Assembly (NCBI GenBank): GCA_016271365.2
Contig: CM057453.1
Coordinates: forward strand, 1,093,826,501 to 1,093,890,500
Source of the DNA: Neoceratodus forsteri
Taxonomy: Eukaryota > Chordata > Ceratodontiformes > Ceratodontidae
Direction of reading: 5' to 3'
DNA: 64,000 nucleotides
Every line of letters begins with the position of its first letter. The first letter of the stretch is position 1. This document shows, piece after piece, positions 1-10,977 of the stretch. The notes under the pieces are model-generated. The model made no database searches and was not told the origin of the DNA. It worked only from the letters and a program-made list of their open reading frames with translations. Both the position numbers and the translations under genes were made by a program.

Positions 1-139
1 GGTACCCTGTCAATCCACAGTCAACTGTTGCAATTAACTATGAGAGAGGACAACAAAACAGTTAAGCAGAGATTCAGTTGGAGTAGCCTAGTAAGACAAG
101 TAGTAATGCAAGGATCCCTGCCAGACTCAGGGTGCAAGG

Positions 140-625
140 CTGATTATTAGCTACTTAGTAATTAGCTATATGGCTTATGTTGCTAGATATCAGAAATCCA
201 GATGGGATACTGTTATGGCTCTAGCAAAACAGGTCCCTGGCCAGCTTGCCAAGGAGCTGGAGCAGGTGGCTGCTGATGGTATTGAGGCATCCAAGGTGCA
301 ATTCCATGCTGCAGTGGACTCTAATGATGTGTCAAGAGTCATGGCTACATCTGTGGCGCTTCGCAGAATGGCTTGGCTCAGATGTACTAGCCTGTCATAG
401 GATACCCAGACTAAGGACATGGATTTTCCTGTTGTGGGTAATTCTCTGTTTGGGGAGCAGACAGAGAATTACATGAAGAAAATGGATGAGTATAGGACCA
501 CCTATAGGAGTGCACAGGCCAAGGAAAGGCAGGCCACTCCTCAAAGGCAGCTTTCCAGGGGCAGGGGTAGGTCTTTTCACATGCCTTTTTACCAAGCACA
601 GGCCTCCTCTTCTGCTTATGCCTAG
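140..625 (+). pseudogene. DIRS-1 gag-like ORF, C-terminal part
   Basis: One reading frame runs to 625 with a single in-frame TAG at 398-400. The segment ATSVALRRMAWLR followed after the stop by DTQ and LFG aligns with the gag C-termini of the other copies (VAAAVAMRRRAWLR, DTQHK, TDLFG). The tail is rich in Gln, Arg and Ser, as expected of a nucleic-acid-binding gag end. The RT frame opens at 486, so gag and RT overlap by about 140 bases in different frames. The N-terminal Cys/His motif is outside the window. Confidence 0.7.
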
Positions 626-627
626 AG

Positions 628-2760
628 GGGGTTCTTTAGAGGGAGAGGCAGATGGGGTACAAGCAGGCCTGCTTCCACCCCTCAGCCCAAAGCCCCTGCC
701 AAGCAGACACCCTGATGGGGTTGTCAGGGCAGATTCTCAGCTACCTGTAGGGGGCAGGCTGGCTTACTTTGTCCAGGACTGGAAGTCTCTGACATCAGAC
801 GAGTGGGTCCTGGAAGTAGTAAGCCAGGGACTGGTTCTCAGCTTCAAAAAATTTCCAAAGATGAGAACCAGATCCTTTCTACCTGCAAATCCACCAGACG
901 CACTTGCCCTAGAGGCAGAGGTCTCTTGCCCTAGAGGCAGAGGTCTCTTGCCCTAGAGGCAGAGGTCTCTTGCCCTAGAGGCAGAGGTCTCTTGCCCTAG
1001 AGGCAGAGGTCTCTTGCCCTAGAGGCAGAGGTCTCTTGCCCTAGAGGCAGAGGTCTCTTGCCCTAGAGGCAGAGGTCTCTTTCCTCCTGGCTCTCAGAGC
1101 TGTGGAAAGGGTTCCACCCCTACACCAGGGCAAAGGATTGTACTCCAGGTACTTCCTTACCCCCAAAAAAGACAGGAGAATGGCGGCCCATCCTGGATCT
1201 CAGATATTTAAACAAGCACTTTTTAAAACCAAAATTTAAAATGGTGACTCTGGGAATTATTCTACCCTCTCTAAGGCCAGGGACTGGCTAGCGTCCCTGG
1301 ACCTCAAGGATGCCTACTTCCATATTCTCATCAGAAGCTCTATCGAAGACTCTGCTGCCCTCAGGCCATTGCCAGTTCAGAGCAATGCCCTTTGGCCTCA
1401 CTTCTGCTCCAAGGGTATTCACAAAATGCCTGGCAGTAGCAGTTGCCTCCCTAAGAAGGCAAAAAATTGCCATCTTCCCTTATCTGGACGACTGGCTCAT
1501 AGTAGGCCAGTCTCCAGACCAAGTCAAGTTACATCTACAGATAACTCAGCAACTGCTCACCTCTCTGGGTTTTCTTCTGAATTTTTCAAAGTCGGTTCTA
1601 GAGCCTGTCCAGCTCCTCACCTTCATAGGCGCAGAGCTGAACACAGAGGAAGCCAGAGCCTTCCTTCCTTTGGACAGGGCAAGGTCCCTGGTCTCTCTGG
1701 CCTCCTCATTCACCCTGCAGGTCTCTCGACCAGCAAGGCATTTTCTACAGCTCCTGGGGCACATGGCTGCTTCTACAGCAGTAGTGCAGGGAGCAAGATT
1801 TCAGATGAGGGACATCCAGTTCCATTTGAGAGCCTTTTGGTCTCAAAGGAAGGACCCTCTAACCAAATTGATCCATGTAATCAAACCCTGATCCAGGCCT
1901 GTACAGTGGTTGTAGGATCAGAGCAATCTGAGACAAGGGGTTCCTTTGTCACTCAGTCTCACTCCTTAATCCTTACTACAGATGCATCCCTCTTGGGGTG
2001 GGGAGCTCACATGAGCGACCTCACTACCCAGGGATTGTGGTTCCCTCAGGAATCTCTGCTCCACATCAATCTGTTGGAACTCAGAGCAGTTTTTCTAGCA
2101 CTTCAAGTTTTTTTTCAAATCTGTTCAGAACAAAGTTGTACAGGTCAGAACAGACAACACCACCACAATGTGGTACATCAACAAGCAAGGGCACTCTGTC
2201 TACAGCCTTGTGCACCGAAGCAGTGAAGTTGTGGTCTCTGACTTACTCCCTGAACACCTCCCTTACGGCAGTTCACCTCCCAGGCAAGGACAATGTCTTG
2301 GCAGATGCTCTCAGCAGGATTTCCCGGGGCCATCACGAATGGTCACTGGACCCCCTGGTCCTGGAGGTGATATTTGCCAGATGGGGCACCCCGCAGATAG
2401 ATCTTTTTGCAGCTCCAGACAATTGCCAACTTCCCCTTTTTTGCTGCAGGCCCCCAGTGTTGGTTTCAGTCCCTCTGGATGCCTTAGTTCTCAATTGGGA
2501 AGGGAAGTTTCTCTATGCTTTCCCCCCCTTCCCTCTCCTGTTGAAAGTGTTAGTCAAAATCAGATTTCAATCCTGCAAGATGATCCTGATTGCTCCGGAT
2601 TGGGCCAGACAACCCTGGTATCCACTCCTACTGTCCTTAGCAGTCCATCTTCCCCTGTGTCTTCCAGGAATCACAACCTGTTAAGCTGTGCTCAGGGAGG
2701 GTTTGGTACCCAACCTCAAATCTCTCAATCTCAAGGCCTGGCTCTTGAAGAGTTAGTTTG
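628..2760 (+). pseudogene. DIRS-1 RT, RNase H and methyltransferase-like region
   Basis: A pre-RT block (WKSLTSDEWVLEVVSQGL, about 780-830) precedes a 22-bp minisatellite, then RT: SLDLKDAYFHI near 1290-1325, FGLTSAPRVFTKCLAV near 1395-1440 and the catalytic YLDDW near 1481-1495. RNase H follows with LTTDAS and GWGAH near 1975-2010, and LADALSR near 2300. The methyltransferase-like domain has DLFAAPDN, FPPFPLL and LIAPDW (about 2400-2610). At least three frameshifts separate these blocks, so no intact polyprotein remains, but the RT active site is unchanged. Confidence 0.88.
903..1078 (+). repeat. 22-bp minisatellite, 8 copies, inside the DIRS-1 RT reading frame
   Basis: Eight identical 22-bp units (starting CTTGCCCTAGAGGCAGAGGT) run without a mismatch that I can see. 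Because 22 is not a multiple of 3, the frame cycles and a TAG appears every third unit. The seven extra units add 154 bases, so the expansion alone breaks the RT frame. No other DIRS copy here has it at this position. Confidence 0.97.
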
Positions 2761-2786
2761 CTGATCTACACCTCTCCCAAGGTGTA

Positions 2787-3881
2787 ATGGATATACTAAA
2801 GGCTTCTAGGAAACCTTCCACCAGGGCTACCTATAATTCCAAATGGAAGAGGTTTTCCATATGGTGCTCTGGGAAGCATATTTCCCCAGAATCTGCTGAT
2901 TTACCCACAGTCCTGGATTATATGGTCCATTTAAATACCTTGGGGCTGAGACCAGCTACCCTAAAAGTACATTTGGCAGCTGTGTCTGCTTTTATTTCAG
3001 CAGGTAAACCCTCTATTCTTTCAGCTCATCCTGTATTCTCCAAGTTTTTTAAGGGATTGCTTCACACCAACCCTTCATTCAGGGACCCTGCCCCTGCCTG
3101 GGATCTTAATGTTTGCATTGCTCAGCTTATGCAACCCCCCTTTGAGCCTTTGTCTTCAGCAGAGCTTAAGTACTTGACTTGGAAGACTGTGTTTCTGGTA
3201 GCCATCACTTCTGCCAGACGCATAAGTGAATTACAAGCTTTGTCAGTGGAGCCTGATTTTTCTCTCCTTTCATAGAGATAAGGTGGTCCTCAGGACTAAC
3301 AGGAAGTTCTTGCCTAAGGTGGTTTCAGATTTCCACCTTAATCAATCTATATCTCTTCCAGTGTACTTCACTGACCATTCCTCCTCTGGGCGAGAGAGGC
3401 TGCACAGCTAGATGTGAAGAGAGCCCTTAGTTACTACATAGAGCGTAGCAAGGGTCACAGGTTTGACTCCCTCCAACTGTTCCTCACTTATGGTGAGGTT
3501 GGTAAAGGGAAACCTGCCACTAAAAGATCCATTGCCAGGTGGATTGTCTCTTGTATCCAATTCTGTTATGAAAAGCTGGGTAAGGTTCCTCCCTCAGGCC
3601 TGAGGGCTCACTCTACCAGAGGTACAGCTGCTGCCAGGGACATCCCTATTCTAGAGATTTGTCAAACAGCTACCTGGAAAACAGTTCACACTTTTACCAA
3701 GCATTACTCCCTGGACATCCAGGCTAGGAGTGATGCTCGGTTTGGTACAGCTGTGCTTCAGAGCCTATTCCTAAGTAGGTTCTGCCCTCCTCCATGGAGG
3801 TACTGCTGTGTAGAAATCTGCATATGTCATAATAATATAGGATTTCTTATGTTGTTTGAAGAAAAAATTACTTCACCTTAG
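2787..3881 (+). pseudogene. DIRS-1 tyrosine recombinase
   Basis: The N-terminal SAM-like DNA-binding part is visible (STRATYNSKWKRFSIWC, then LRPATLKVHLAAVSAF), followed by the catalytic part: first Arg in VAITSARRISELQAL (about 3200-3245), H-x-x-R in AHSTRGTAA (about 3608-3635) and nucleophile Tyr in FTKHYSLD (about 3695-3715). Frameshifts lie near 3265 and 3410. In DIRS elements this enzyme is thought to integrate a circular DNA copy. All catalytic residues are present although the frame is broken. Confidence 0.9.
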
Positions 3882-4340
3882 TAATGTTGTTTCTTCTAAT
3901 GGAGTCTTGCTATTATGACTACCCCGCCTGCCTCTCTCGGAACCTCTGTTTTTGGATGGAGTGGGCAGTGCAGTGTTAATTAGTAGATGCCTTCTTGTTG
4001 TTTCACCCCTCCTTTTTTGGGGTGACTTGGTGTTGTGTTTTTCATTTTTTGGGTCTCCTGACTTGAGTATTTGTTTTGGGACCAAAAAATGTGTTCTTAT
4101 GTTTAGTAGCCAGTTGGCTAGTGTAGGTTTACAGCTTCCACACAGGACCTCAGTGAGTTTAGCTCGTAAAGATCTGACTGTTTGAGTTTGAAGAACAGAC
4201 AGTTTCAACTGAGTTCAGCGTTCCATGCCTGGCATGGAAAGTTAACTCTTTCACCTCCAGAGCAGTTCGAAGGTTGGGACTCTCTGCATATGTCATAATA
4301 TAGCAAGACTCCATTAGAAGAAACAACATTACTAAGGTGA
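3815..4340 (+). repeat. DIRS-1 ICR (3815-3920) and right ITR (to 4340)
   Basis: About 45 bases at 3876-3920 are the near-perfect reverse complement of 4292-4339 (core TGTTTCTTCTAATGGAGTC). The 60 bases before them (from GCATATGTCATAATAATA) should be the complement of the left end, which is outside the window. This ICR plus right-ITR arrangement is diagnostic of DIRS. The spacer holds no gene. Confidence 0.85.
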
Positions 4341-5708
4341 GTGATTTTTCTTCTCGTCTCCAGGAGTCTGGCAAGTCTATCTGGTTGGTCCGCCAGATGT
4401 ACCGCTGTGACCAGCGAAGACAACGAAAACGGCATTTTCATAAGCCCTCAGGCGGTCAAGGTCATGCCCGTAGCAACTAGCAGGGGCAGAGAGGAGGCTT
4501 TCACAGGAGATCCGGGAACCAGCAGCCCGGTGGAGCTCCTGCCCTTGGGCCCAAGTCCTCCCAGGCCTCTCTGCCTACACCCGGCTCAGCCCAATGACTC
4601 CCTTTCGCGCCCCCCCCCCCTTCTGTGGGAAGATCCAGGGGAGCCAGTCGGGGTCCGCTTCTCATTTTATTTCGAAGGGTGGAAGTCAGTTACTGCGGAC
4701 CAATGGGTCCTGGATATCATCAGGAGGGGACACATGCTGGAGTTCGTGGAGTTTCCCCCGAGCACTCCAACAAAGCTCTCCCATTATCCTCCTTCTCACA
4801 TTCCACTCATAGGAGAGATCCAGACCCTCTTGCAAAAAAGGGCAATAGAGATAGTCCCCTTGCATCAGCGAGGACGGGGGTTTTATTCACATTTTTTCTT
4901 GGTTCGGAAAAAGACATAGGACCTTCACCCCATTCTGGACCTCAGCCCTCTAAATCTCTTTATAGAGTACAAAAGGTTCAGGATGGTGACCCTCCTAGGC
5001 CTTCTTCCTCTGCTGCATCAGTCAGATAGACTCTGCTCCCTAGACATGCAGGATGCATACCTGCACATCGGGGTCTTTCCTCCCCACTGGAAATTTCTGA
5101 GGTTTCACTTCCAAGGGGAGAACTACCAGTTTCGAGTGCTTCCGTTTGGCCTCTCTTCTGCTCCGCGAGTCTTCACCAAATGCTTGGCAGTGGTGGCTGC
5201 GTCTCTAAGGCGCATGGGGCACTACGTGTTCCCCTACCTCGACGATTGGCTGCTTAGAGCCCTGTTGAGGGTATGCCTTCCTGCCCTCGAAGACGCCTAT
5301 GCTTTTTTCCGAGGGCTGGGGATCACCCTGAATCTATGAAAATCATTCCTGGAGCCCAGTCAAAAGCTCATCTTCATTGGAGCGGTCCTGGATTCCATCC
5401 AGGGCATGGCCTTCCTTCCCCAGGACAGGGGAGATTGCCTGCGAGAGATTGCAGAACGGATCTCAATAACTCCTCAAGTTGCAGCTTGGAACTTTCTCAG
5501 GCTACTGGGGCACATGGCAGTGGCCATCCCTGTCACTCCCTTGGCCCGCCTCCACATGAGGGTCCAACAATGGATGCTCAGGGTACAGTGGGACCAAAGC
5601 TACGACGATCTAGACTCCACGGTCAAGATCTCGGGGCCAGTGAGGAGAACTTTGCTTCGGTGGATGGACCCCAGGAATTTGGAGAAAGGGGTCAGCTTTT
5701 GTCTGTAG
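4341..5708 (+). pseudogene. DIRS-2 gag tail and reverse transcriptase
   Basis: The gag tail is read in one frame (SGKSIWLVRQMYR, basic and Gln-rich) while the RT frame is already open (ORF 4341-4919), so the two overlap. RT blocks: WKSVTADQWVLDIIRRGH (about 4680), GRGFYSHFFLVRKKT, then LCSLDMQDAYLHI near 5030, FGLSSAPRVFTKCLAV near 5150 and YLDDWL near 5235-5255. A stop at 4917 and another at 5337 interrupt it. The thumb-like block with FLRLLGHMA lies near 5490-5515. Confidence 0.88.
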
Positions 5709-5714
5709 CCACCA

Positions 5715-6480
5715 GGTCAGACCCTGTCAACGGATGCATCAGACCTGGGGTGGGGGGCACACCTGGGTGCTCGTCGAATGCGAGGGGTTTGGTCACCTGA
5801 GGAGCAGTCCCTTCACATCAATGTACTGGAGATGCCAGCAGTTCTCTATGCCTTAAGGCCTTTCAGGAGGACCTGGTGCCAGTTTCTCTTCTGGTTCAGA
5901 CAGACAATGTGGCGGTCGTCTTCTACATCAACAAACAAGGAGGTACTCATTCATACCCCCTTTGCAGGGAGGCGATGAGTCTGGTCCTGGGTGCTGGAGC
6001 GGGGCATTCTGCTGTCCGCAGTGCACGTTCCAGGCATCCTCAACGATCTGACCGACAGCCTTAGCAGGTCGCTATCCAGAGTGCACAAGTGGAAGCTGCT
6101 ATAGTCTGTAGCAGACCAACTCTTCCACAGGTGGGATCTTCCAGAGCTGGACCTCTTTGCATCACCACGCAACGCCAAACTGCAAATGTTTTGCTCGCAA
6201 GAGCACACGCCTGGAGTTTGCTGGCCAGACGCGTTATCCCTTTGCTGGGCAGGGAGGTTTCTCTGTGCCTTTCCGCCCTTCCCTCTCATTCTGAGAGTCC
6301 TGCTCAAGTTACAGGCAAAAGGGGCCAGAATGATCCTCGTAGCCCCCAGATGGGATTGACAGATGTGGTTCGCATTCCTGCAGCGGTTATGAACGGAACC
6401 TCCAATTCTGCTGCCCATATGCTCGCAGTTGCTGTCCCAGGATCAAGGGTCGCTGGTCCACCTGGACCTTCGGTCCTTAC
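5715..6480 (+). pseudogene. DIRS-2 RNase H and methyltransferase-like domains
   Basis: RNase H shows LSTDASDLGWGAHLG (about 5720-5765), LHINVLEM, then after a frameshift QTDNVAVVFYINKQGG (about 5895-5945). The methyltransferase-like part shows LDLFASPRNAKL (about 6145), AFPPFPLI (about 6270) and ILVAP (about 6335), with TGA replacing the following Trp/Pro region. Several single-base frameshifts are present. Confidence 0.82.
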
Positions 6481-6489
6481 ACCTACATG

Positions 6490-7541
6490 CTTGACTCCTT
6501 CAGACGTAGCTCAACGCAGATACCGGGTTTCCCTGGAAGTGACGGCATTCCTAGCTTAGGCGAGAAAGCCCTATACCCGCTCCGCCTACGCTGTGAAGTA
6601 GAAGCGTTTTTGTCTGTGGGCATCGTCACAGCATTTGGATCCCGTCACCTGTCCAGTTAACTCAGCGTTGCAGTATCTCCTCTCCTTATATCAAAAGCGC
6701 CTGAGTTACTCCTCTATCAAGGTGCATATGTGGGCTATCTCCACCTATCATGCTCTCCTTGGAGATGAGGCATTGGCACAATCGGATGTCACCCGCACCT
6801 TTCTTAGAGGAATTCTGCATATGAGACCTCCCATTCGAGACTCTATCCCACCCTGGAACCTCCTTTTTGTGTTGGAGAAACTCATCCTCCCTCCTTTTGA
6901 ACTGGCAGCAGATTGTGAGCTGTGTTACCTTTCTTGAAAGGTTTGTTTTTTAGCTGCTGTTACCTCAGCTCGAAGGGTTTCCGAGCTTCAGGCTCTGATG
7001 TGTAAAGAGCCGTATTTAGTTTTCCACAGGGAAAGGGTTTCCTTCAGAACGAATCCTAGGTTTCTTCCAAAAGTGGTCTCAGAGTTGACCCCTCAGCAAG
7101 TCGGTTGACCTTCCTGTTTGTTTTCCTTCCCCTTCCAATAGAGGGGAGGCTCTCCCTCGCACACTGGATGTCCACCGGACTTTGAGGTATTACCTCGAGA
7201 GGATGGCTACACACAGTCAATCAGAGCAACTTTTTGTGGCCTTTGCGCCACAGTGCTTGGGTAGAACGGTGACCAAGCAGACTATCTTAAAGTGGATAGT
7301 TCACTGCATCTCCTCCTGCTATGAGAAACGCAGTAAGCCCCTACCAGGCCCGGTCAGGAGTCACTCCACCAGAGGAGTGTCTGTTTCATTCGCCGCCCTG
7401 AGAAATGTCTCTATAAGGGACAAATGTCCGGCTGCCACCTGGAACTCTGTGCATATCTTTGTCAAGCATTACAGCTTGGATATCATCTCCAGACGCCGAG
7501 CTGGCTTCGGCCTAGGTGTTTTGCAAGGGCTTCTGTCCTGA
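6490..7541 (+). pseudogene. DIRS-2 tyrosine recombinase
   Basis: The N-terminal half is degraded by stops (SYSSIKVHMWAISTYH near 6705-6750 remains). The catalytic half keeps the first Arg in a TSARR block (about 6965), HSTRGVSVSFAALRNVS near 7355-7410 and VKHYSLDIISRRRAGFGLG near 7470-7530, ending at a TGA at 7541. HSTRGV...FAAL separates beta-type from alpha-type recombinases, which read HSTRHTAA. Confidence 0.85.
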
Positions 7542-7621
7542 GTCCTCTGGAGTCGGTATTTTCCACCTCCTGGGGTCGTCTACCTCTTTGGCGTGGGATT
7601 GCTTGGTATTTAGTCCTTACT

Positions 7622-8033
7622 GTTATAGCCTGCTGCAAGAGTTCCCACTTGAAGTAAGATAGTGCAGTTACGTAAGAACTTACCGTAATAGTAGATCTTC
7701 GAGAGGAGCTCTTGCAGCAGGCGTTACTTCCCACCCGCCTTTCCCCTCGAAGTGTGCAGATCCATCTTCATTTCCATCTCCATTTTCTTCTGCAGTCGCT
7801 TTGTCTCCTTCTCTTGTCAGGCCTTGTTGCAGGCCTTGGCGGGAGAACTGAGGTGGAGCTGAGTCCGCCCCCTTTTGTACCCATACTGACGTCGGGGGCC
7901 GTCCCTGCTGTGTACTGCTGACTGAAGTTTTCATCGGAGGGTCCTAGTGCCTGTGGCATAGTCCTGTTGTAGCCTGCTGCAAGAGCTCCTCTCGAAGATC
8001 TACTGTTACGGTAAGTTCTTACGTAACTGTACT
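7622..8033 (+). repeat. DIRS-2 ICR (7622-7722) and right ITR (to 8033)
   Basis: The ICR begins with the complement of a beta left end (AGCCTGCTGCAAGAG ... GTAAGAT) and continues with the complement of the right end (CAGTTACGTAAGAACTTACC ... CTCTTGCAGCAGG). The right ITR repeats the second half in reverse at about 7970-8033. The right tip contains the near-palindrome GTTACGGTAAG-TT-CTTACGTAAC. A CRE-like TGACGTC lies in the spacer near 7888. Confidence 0.88.
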
Positions 8034-9225
8034 TAACTTTCCCGCTGACAATCCGCCTACATCGGCTCCACGGATGCCTTCTGCTGAGATCGACAGCCAT
8101 TTTGACCACATTTTTTTAACGCTTTATTCTTTTGGCCGAAAAAGTTTGTTCCTTCCATTCTCCATCTGTATGTAGTCTTCCCGGAAGTTGTCCATTGACC
8201 GGCACCAGTCAGTGTGCCTGCGGCAAACAGATGCCGTCTAAAGGTGGACACACTATCCTCTGTGCGTAGGCCCACACCACTACATCAGGGCCTGCCAGCA
8301 CTGCTAGAAGTTTAATAGGTCAAGAATTAGCCACCAAAAAGCCCTCCAGGCCTTCTTGCTCCTACAACTTGCTGCCATGCTGAAGGATTCTTCTTCTCAG
8401 GTGGTCTCCTCTCACAAAAAGTAATTGGGGTAGCACCATCACAAATGGAAAAAAAAGAGAGAGAGGGAAAAGACAGATCCTCATCAAGTTCCAGGTCTTC
8501 TGACTCCCGGTGTGCCTCCTGGGAGTTCGGACTCTGCATCCCAGGCAGTGCATTCTCCTATCTGGCTTGTGGTAGTGAGACCACCGCCCTGGTATGGGTG
8601 TCAAGGCAAGGATTTGGGTTCGGGGCCTCTGGCCTGGCCCTGCAGGCACTGAATGTTCAGCCACTCTCTCGGACTATGGGCTGGCACTGAGGTGGCAATG
8701 CTGGCTCATCCCCGGGTGACAGATCCTCTGCCCCTGGACCAGTGAAAGCACCATCAGTCTGCCTCTCCCACTGGTGCAGACTCCCTCAACAGGTGGGGCT
8801 CTGATCACTCCTCCGGGAGGTCTGCTTCTCAGCCCTCAAAAGGCCGAACATCTGACAGACACCGGAGAAGCGGACGCTAGATAAGCGGTAGTCTGCTGAA
8901 GACTCGCACAGACACCAACCCTCCGAAGCTGGTGCCCCGGCCTCTGCGCCTGCCACCTTGACTGCAGCGTCGCCCCCGCCATTTGCCGATGAACACAGGC
9001 TTCCATCGGGTACCTTGCTGTTGGCCTTAATCCACACTATGACTAGCGACACTGGGCTATTGCCCGAGGCCCTGACACCGCCCCCAGATCAAACGCCTGG
9101 CCCGTTTAACCAACGCTGGTCCAGGAAGCAAGGCTCCAGCTGTTGGTCAAATACCTCTTTTCCTCTTGGTGGAATATGATCAAGGGGGATATCCTTTCAA
9201 CAAAGCCCTCCCATTTGGAGGAACC
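8034..9225 (+). pseudogene. DIRS-3 leader and gag-like ORF, degraded
   Basis: A leader (AACTTTCCCGCTGACAATCC) precedes the gag Cys/His motif CACGKQMPSKGGHT near 8215-8255, which continues after a frameshift as GPHHYIRACQHC. The Ser/Pro-rich middle is broken by stops. Near 9140-9185 the block LVKYLFSSWWNMI matches VKELFTFWWDTI in DIRS-4 gag. Similarity to gag is clear only at the two motifs. Confidence 0.65.
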
Positions 9226-10080
9226 TATCCCTAGGGACCATTTTCCAATCCCGAGGGATCCTACCCTCCATGAAGAGGATTATTCCACTTTCCTGGTACC
9301 TAAAAAAAAAAAAAAAATAGGGGCACATATGGCCCATCCTTGACCTCAGCGTCCTCAACAGGTTCATGGAGTACAGGCGCTTCTGAATGGTTACCCTTCA
9401 GGGCCTAATACTGGCTGTTATCCCTGGACATGTGGGATGTGTACCTACACATCCTCATAGCCAAGCCTCACTGAAGATTCCTGAGGTAACCCCACAGAAG
9501 ATTCCTGAGGTTCAAATTCCAGGGACAGCACTACCAGTTCACGGCTCTGCCCTTTGGCCTGTCATTGGCACCCCGGGTCTTTACCAAGTGCCTGGCAGTT
9601 GTGGCTGCAGCCCTCTGAAGGATGGGCCACTATATCTTCCCCTATCTGGATGACTGACTTCTCACAGCCTCTACCAGAGATGAGCTACTCCACACTATGG
9701 AAGACTATTTTTTCTCTCTTCAGAGAGTTAGGGATAACCCTAAACCTGCCAAAGTCATCCCCCTGGCCAAGCCACAGTTCATAGGAGCCATTCTGGACAC
9801 CTGTTAAGGAAGGGCCTTCCTTCTGGAAGACAGAGCAGACCGCCCTCGGGGTCATGCCCGATACGTCTCGTCCACCAGCCAGGTCCCTGCCAGGACGATA
9901 CTCGGACTCCTAGGCCAATTGGCAGCAGCCATCGCGACTGTGCCCTTGGCTAGGCTGCATATGAGGACCATTCAATGAACTTGGAGGGTCCAATGGGACC
10001 AGCATTGGGATGACCTGGATCAACCTGTCTCAGTCTCGGATCCGGTCAGCTAGAACCTCCAATGGTAGCCAACACCATCT
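9226..10080 (+). pseudogene. DIRS-3 reverse transcriptase, internally deleted
   Basis: After gag the sequence goes within about 60 bases to YSTFLVPKKKKK (about 9280-9318, with a poly-A run) and PILDLSVLNRF. The pre-RT block with a W...TDRWVL motif is missing. Further RT pieces are DVYLHI (about 9435), LPFGLSLAPRVFTKCLAVV (about 9547-9605) and YLDD followed directly by TGA instead of Trp (about 9643-9657). Multiple frameshifts and stops are present. Confidence 0.8.
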
Positions 10081-10405
10081 CCCTTCTCAGCAGGATTGTC
10101 ATTTCAGAAGACTTCTCCTGTACAGATCCTGACCACAGATGCCTCTGGCATGGGCTGGGGAGCCCATCTGGACAATTGCAGGATGCAGGGAGCGTGGTCT
10201 ACACTAGAGGAGTCTTTACACATTAATGTGTTGGAGATGAGGGCCATCCTTTGCACTCTGGAAGCCCTGCAGACCGATCTGCTTCCGGGACTCCTCCTTA
10301 TCCAGACTGACAACATGTTGATGGTGTTGTACATCAACTAGTAGGGAGGAACCCACTCGTACCAACTTTGTTGCGAAGCCTTGAGGGTCTGGAACGGCCT
10401 ATAGA

Positions 10406-10907
10406 CAGGGCCCCTACTTTTCTGCGGCACAGTGGGACCAAGTTCTGCGGCAAGGCTGCCATTTGCCGCAGAACTTCTGTGGCGGTGGTTTGTAATTTCT
10501 GCGGCACTAACAAACTACCACATCACAGTGTCAGCTTGTCATCCTGACTTCACTTTCATGTAAGTGGTTATAGCAGTCAGGATGGTGGAAAGCACAGTAA
10601 CACTAGTTCAAAAAATAAGACTTATAAAAATAATTTTACGCCTAAAAAAGTAAAACGGATGTCTCTCCCTTAAGGTCCTAGCCTGTTGCATAAATAACAT
10701 ATGCAGAGGGGATCTTATGTGATAAATAAGGTATTTCTAAATGCATGCTGTCTATCCCACTAATGAGGGTTTCCACTATCACTTCTATATTTGTATGTGC
10801 TTTCTACACCACTCATGAGGTTCCCACTGTGTATCACTTATATATTTATATGCAATCTGTAACATAAATACAAATGTGTGTGTGTGTGTATATGTGGTGA
10901 GACAGCG

Positions 10908-10977
<70 letters not shown>

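Larger units (their letters stand above)
1..4340 (+). mobile_element. DIRS-1, gamma-family DIRS retrotransposon, 5' part outside window
   Basis: The order gag tail, RT, RNase H, methyltransferase-like, tyrosine recombinase, ICR, right ITR is the DIRS order; there is no DDE integrase, protease or LTR. The left ITR and gag start lie before base 1. The right end is placed near 4340, where the ITR copy of the ICR sequence stops and a different element's gag/RT (DIRS-2) starts in mid-gene. DIRS-1 therefore sits inside the gag tail of DIRS-2. Its ICR and ends match neither the alpha nor the beta family. Confidence 0.85.
4341..8033 (+). mobile_element. DIRS-2, beta-family DIRS retrotransposon, 5' part outside window
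   Basis: This element resumes in its gag tail right after the DIRS-1 end and runs through RT, RNase H, methyltransferase-like and YR to an ICR and right ITR ending near 8033 in ...ACGTAACTG. Beyond that, the leader and gag of another element (DIRS-3) continue. Its left end lies before base 1, because DIRS-1, which is inside it, fills the window start. Confidence 0.87.

Noticed and set aside
903..1078. Regular repeats that could suggest a CRISPR array
   Set aside because: The 22-bp units are directly adjacent with no spacers, and the DNA is vertebrate. It is a minisatellite.
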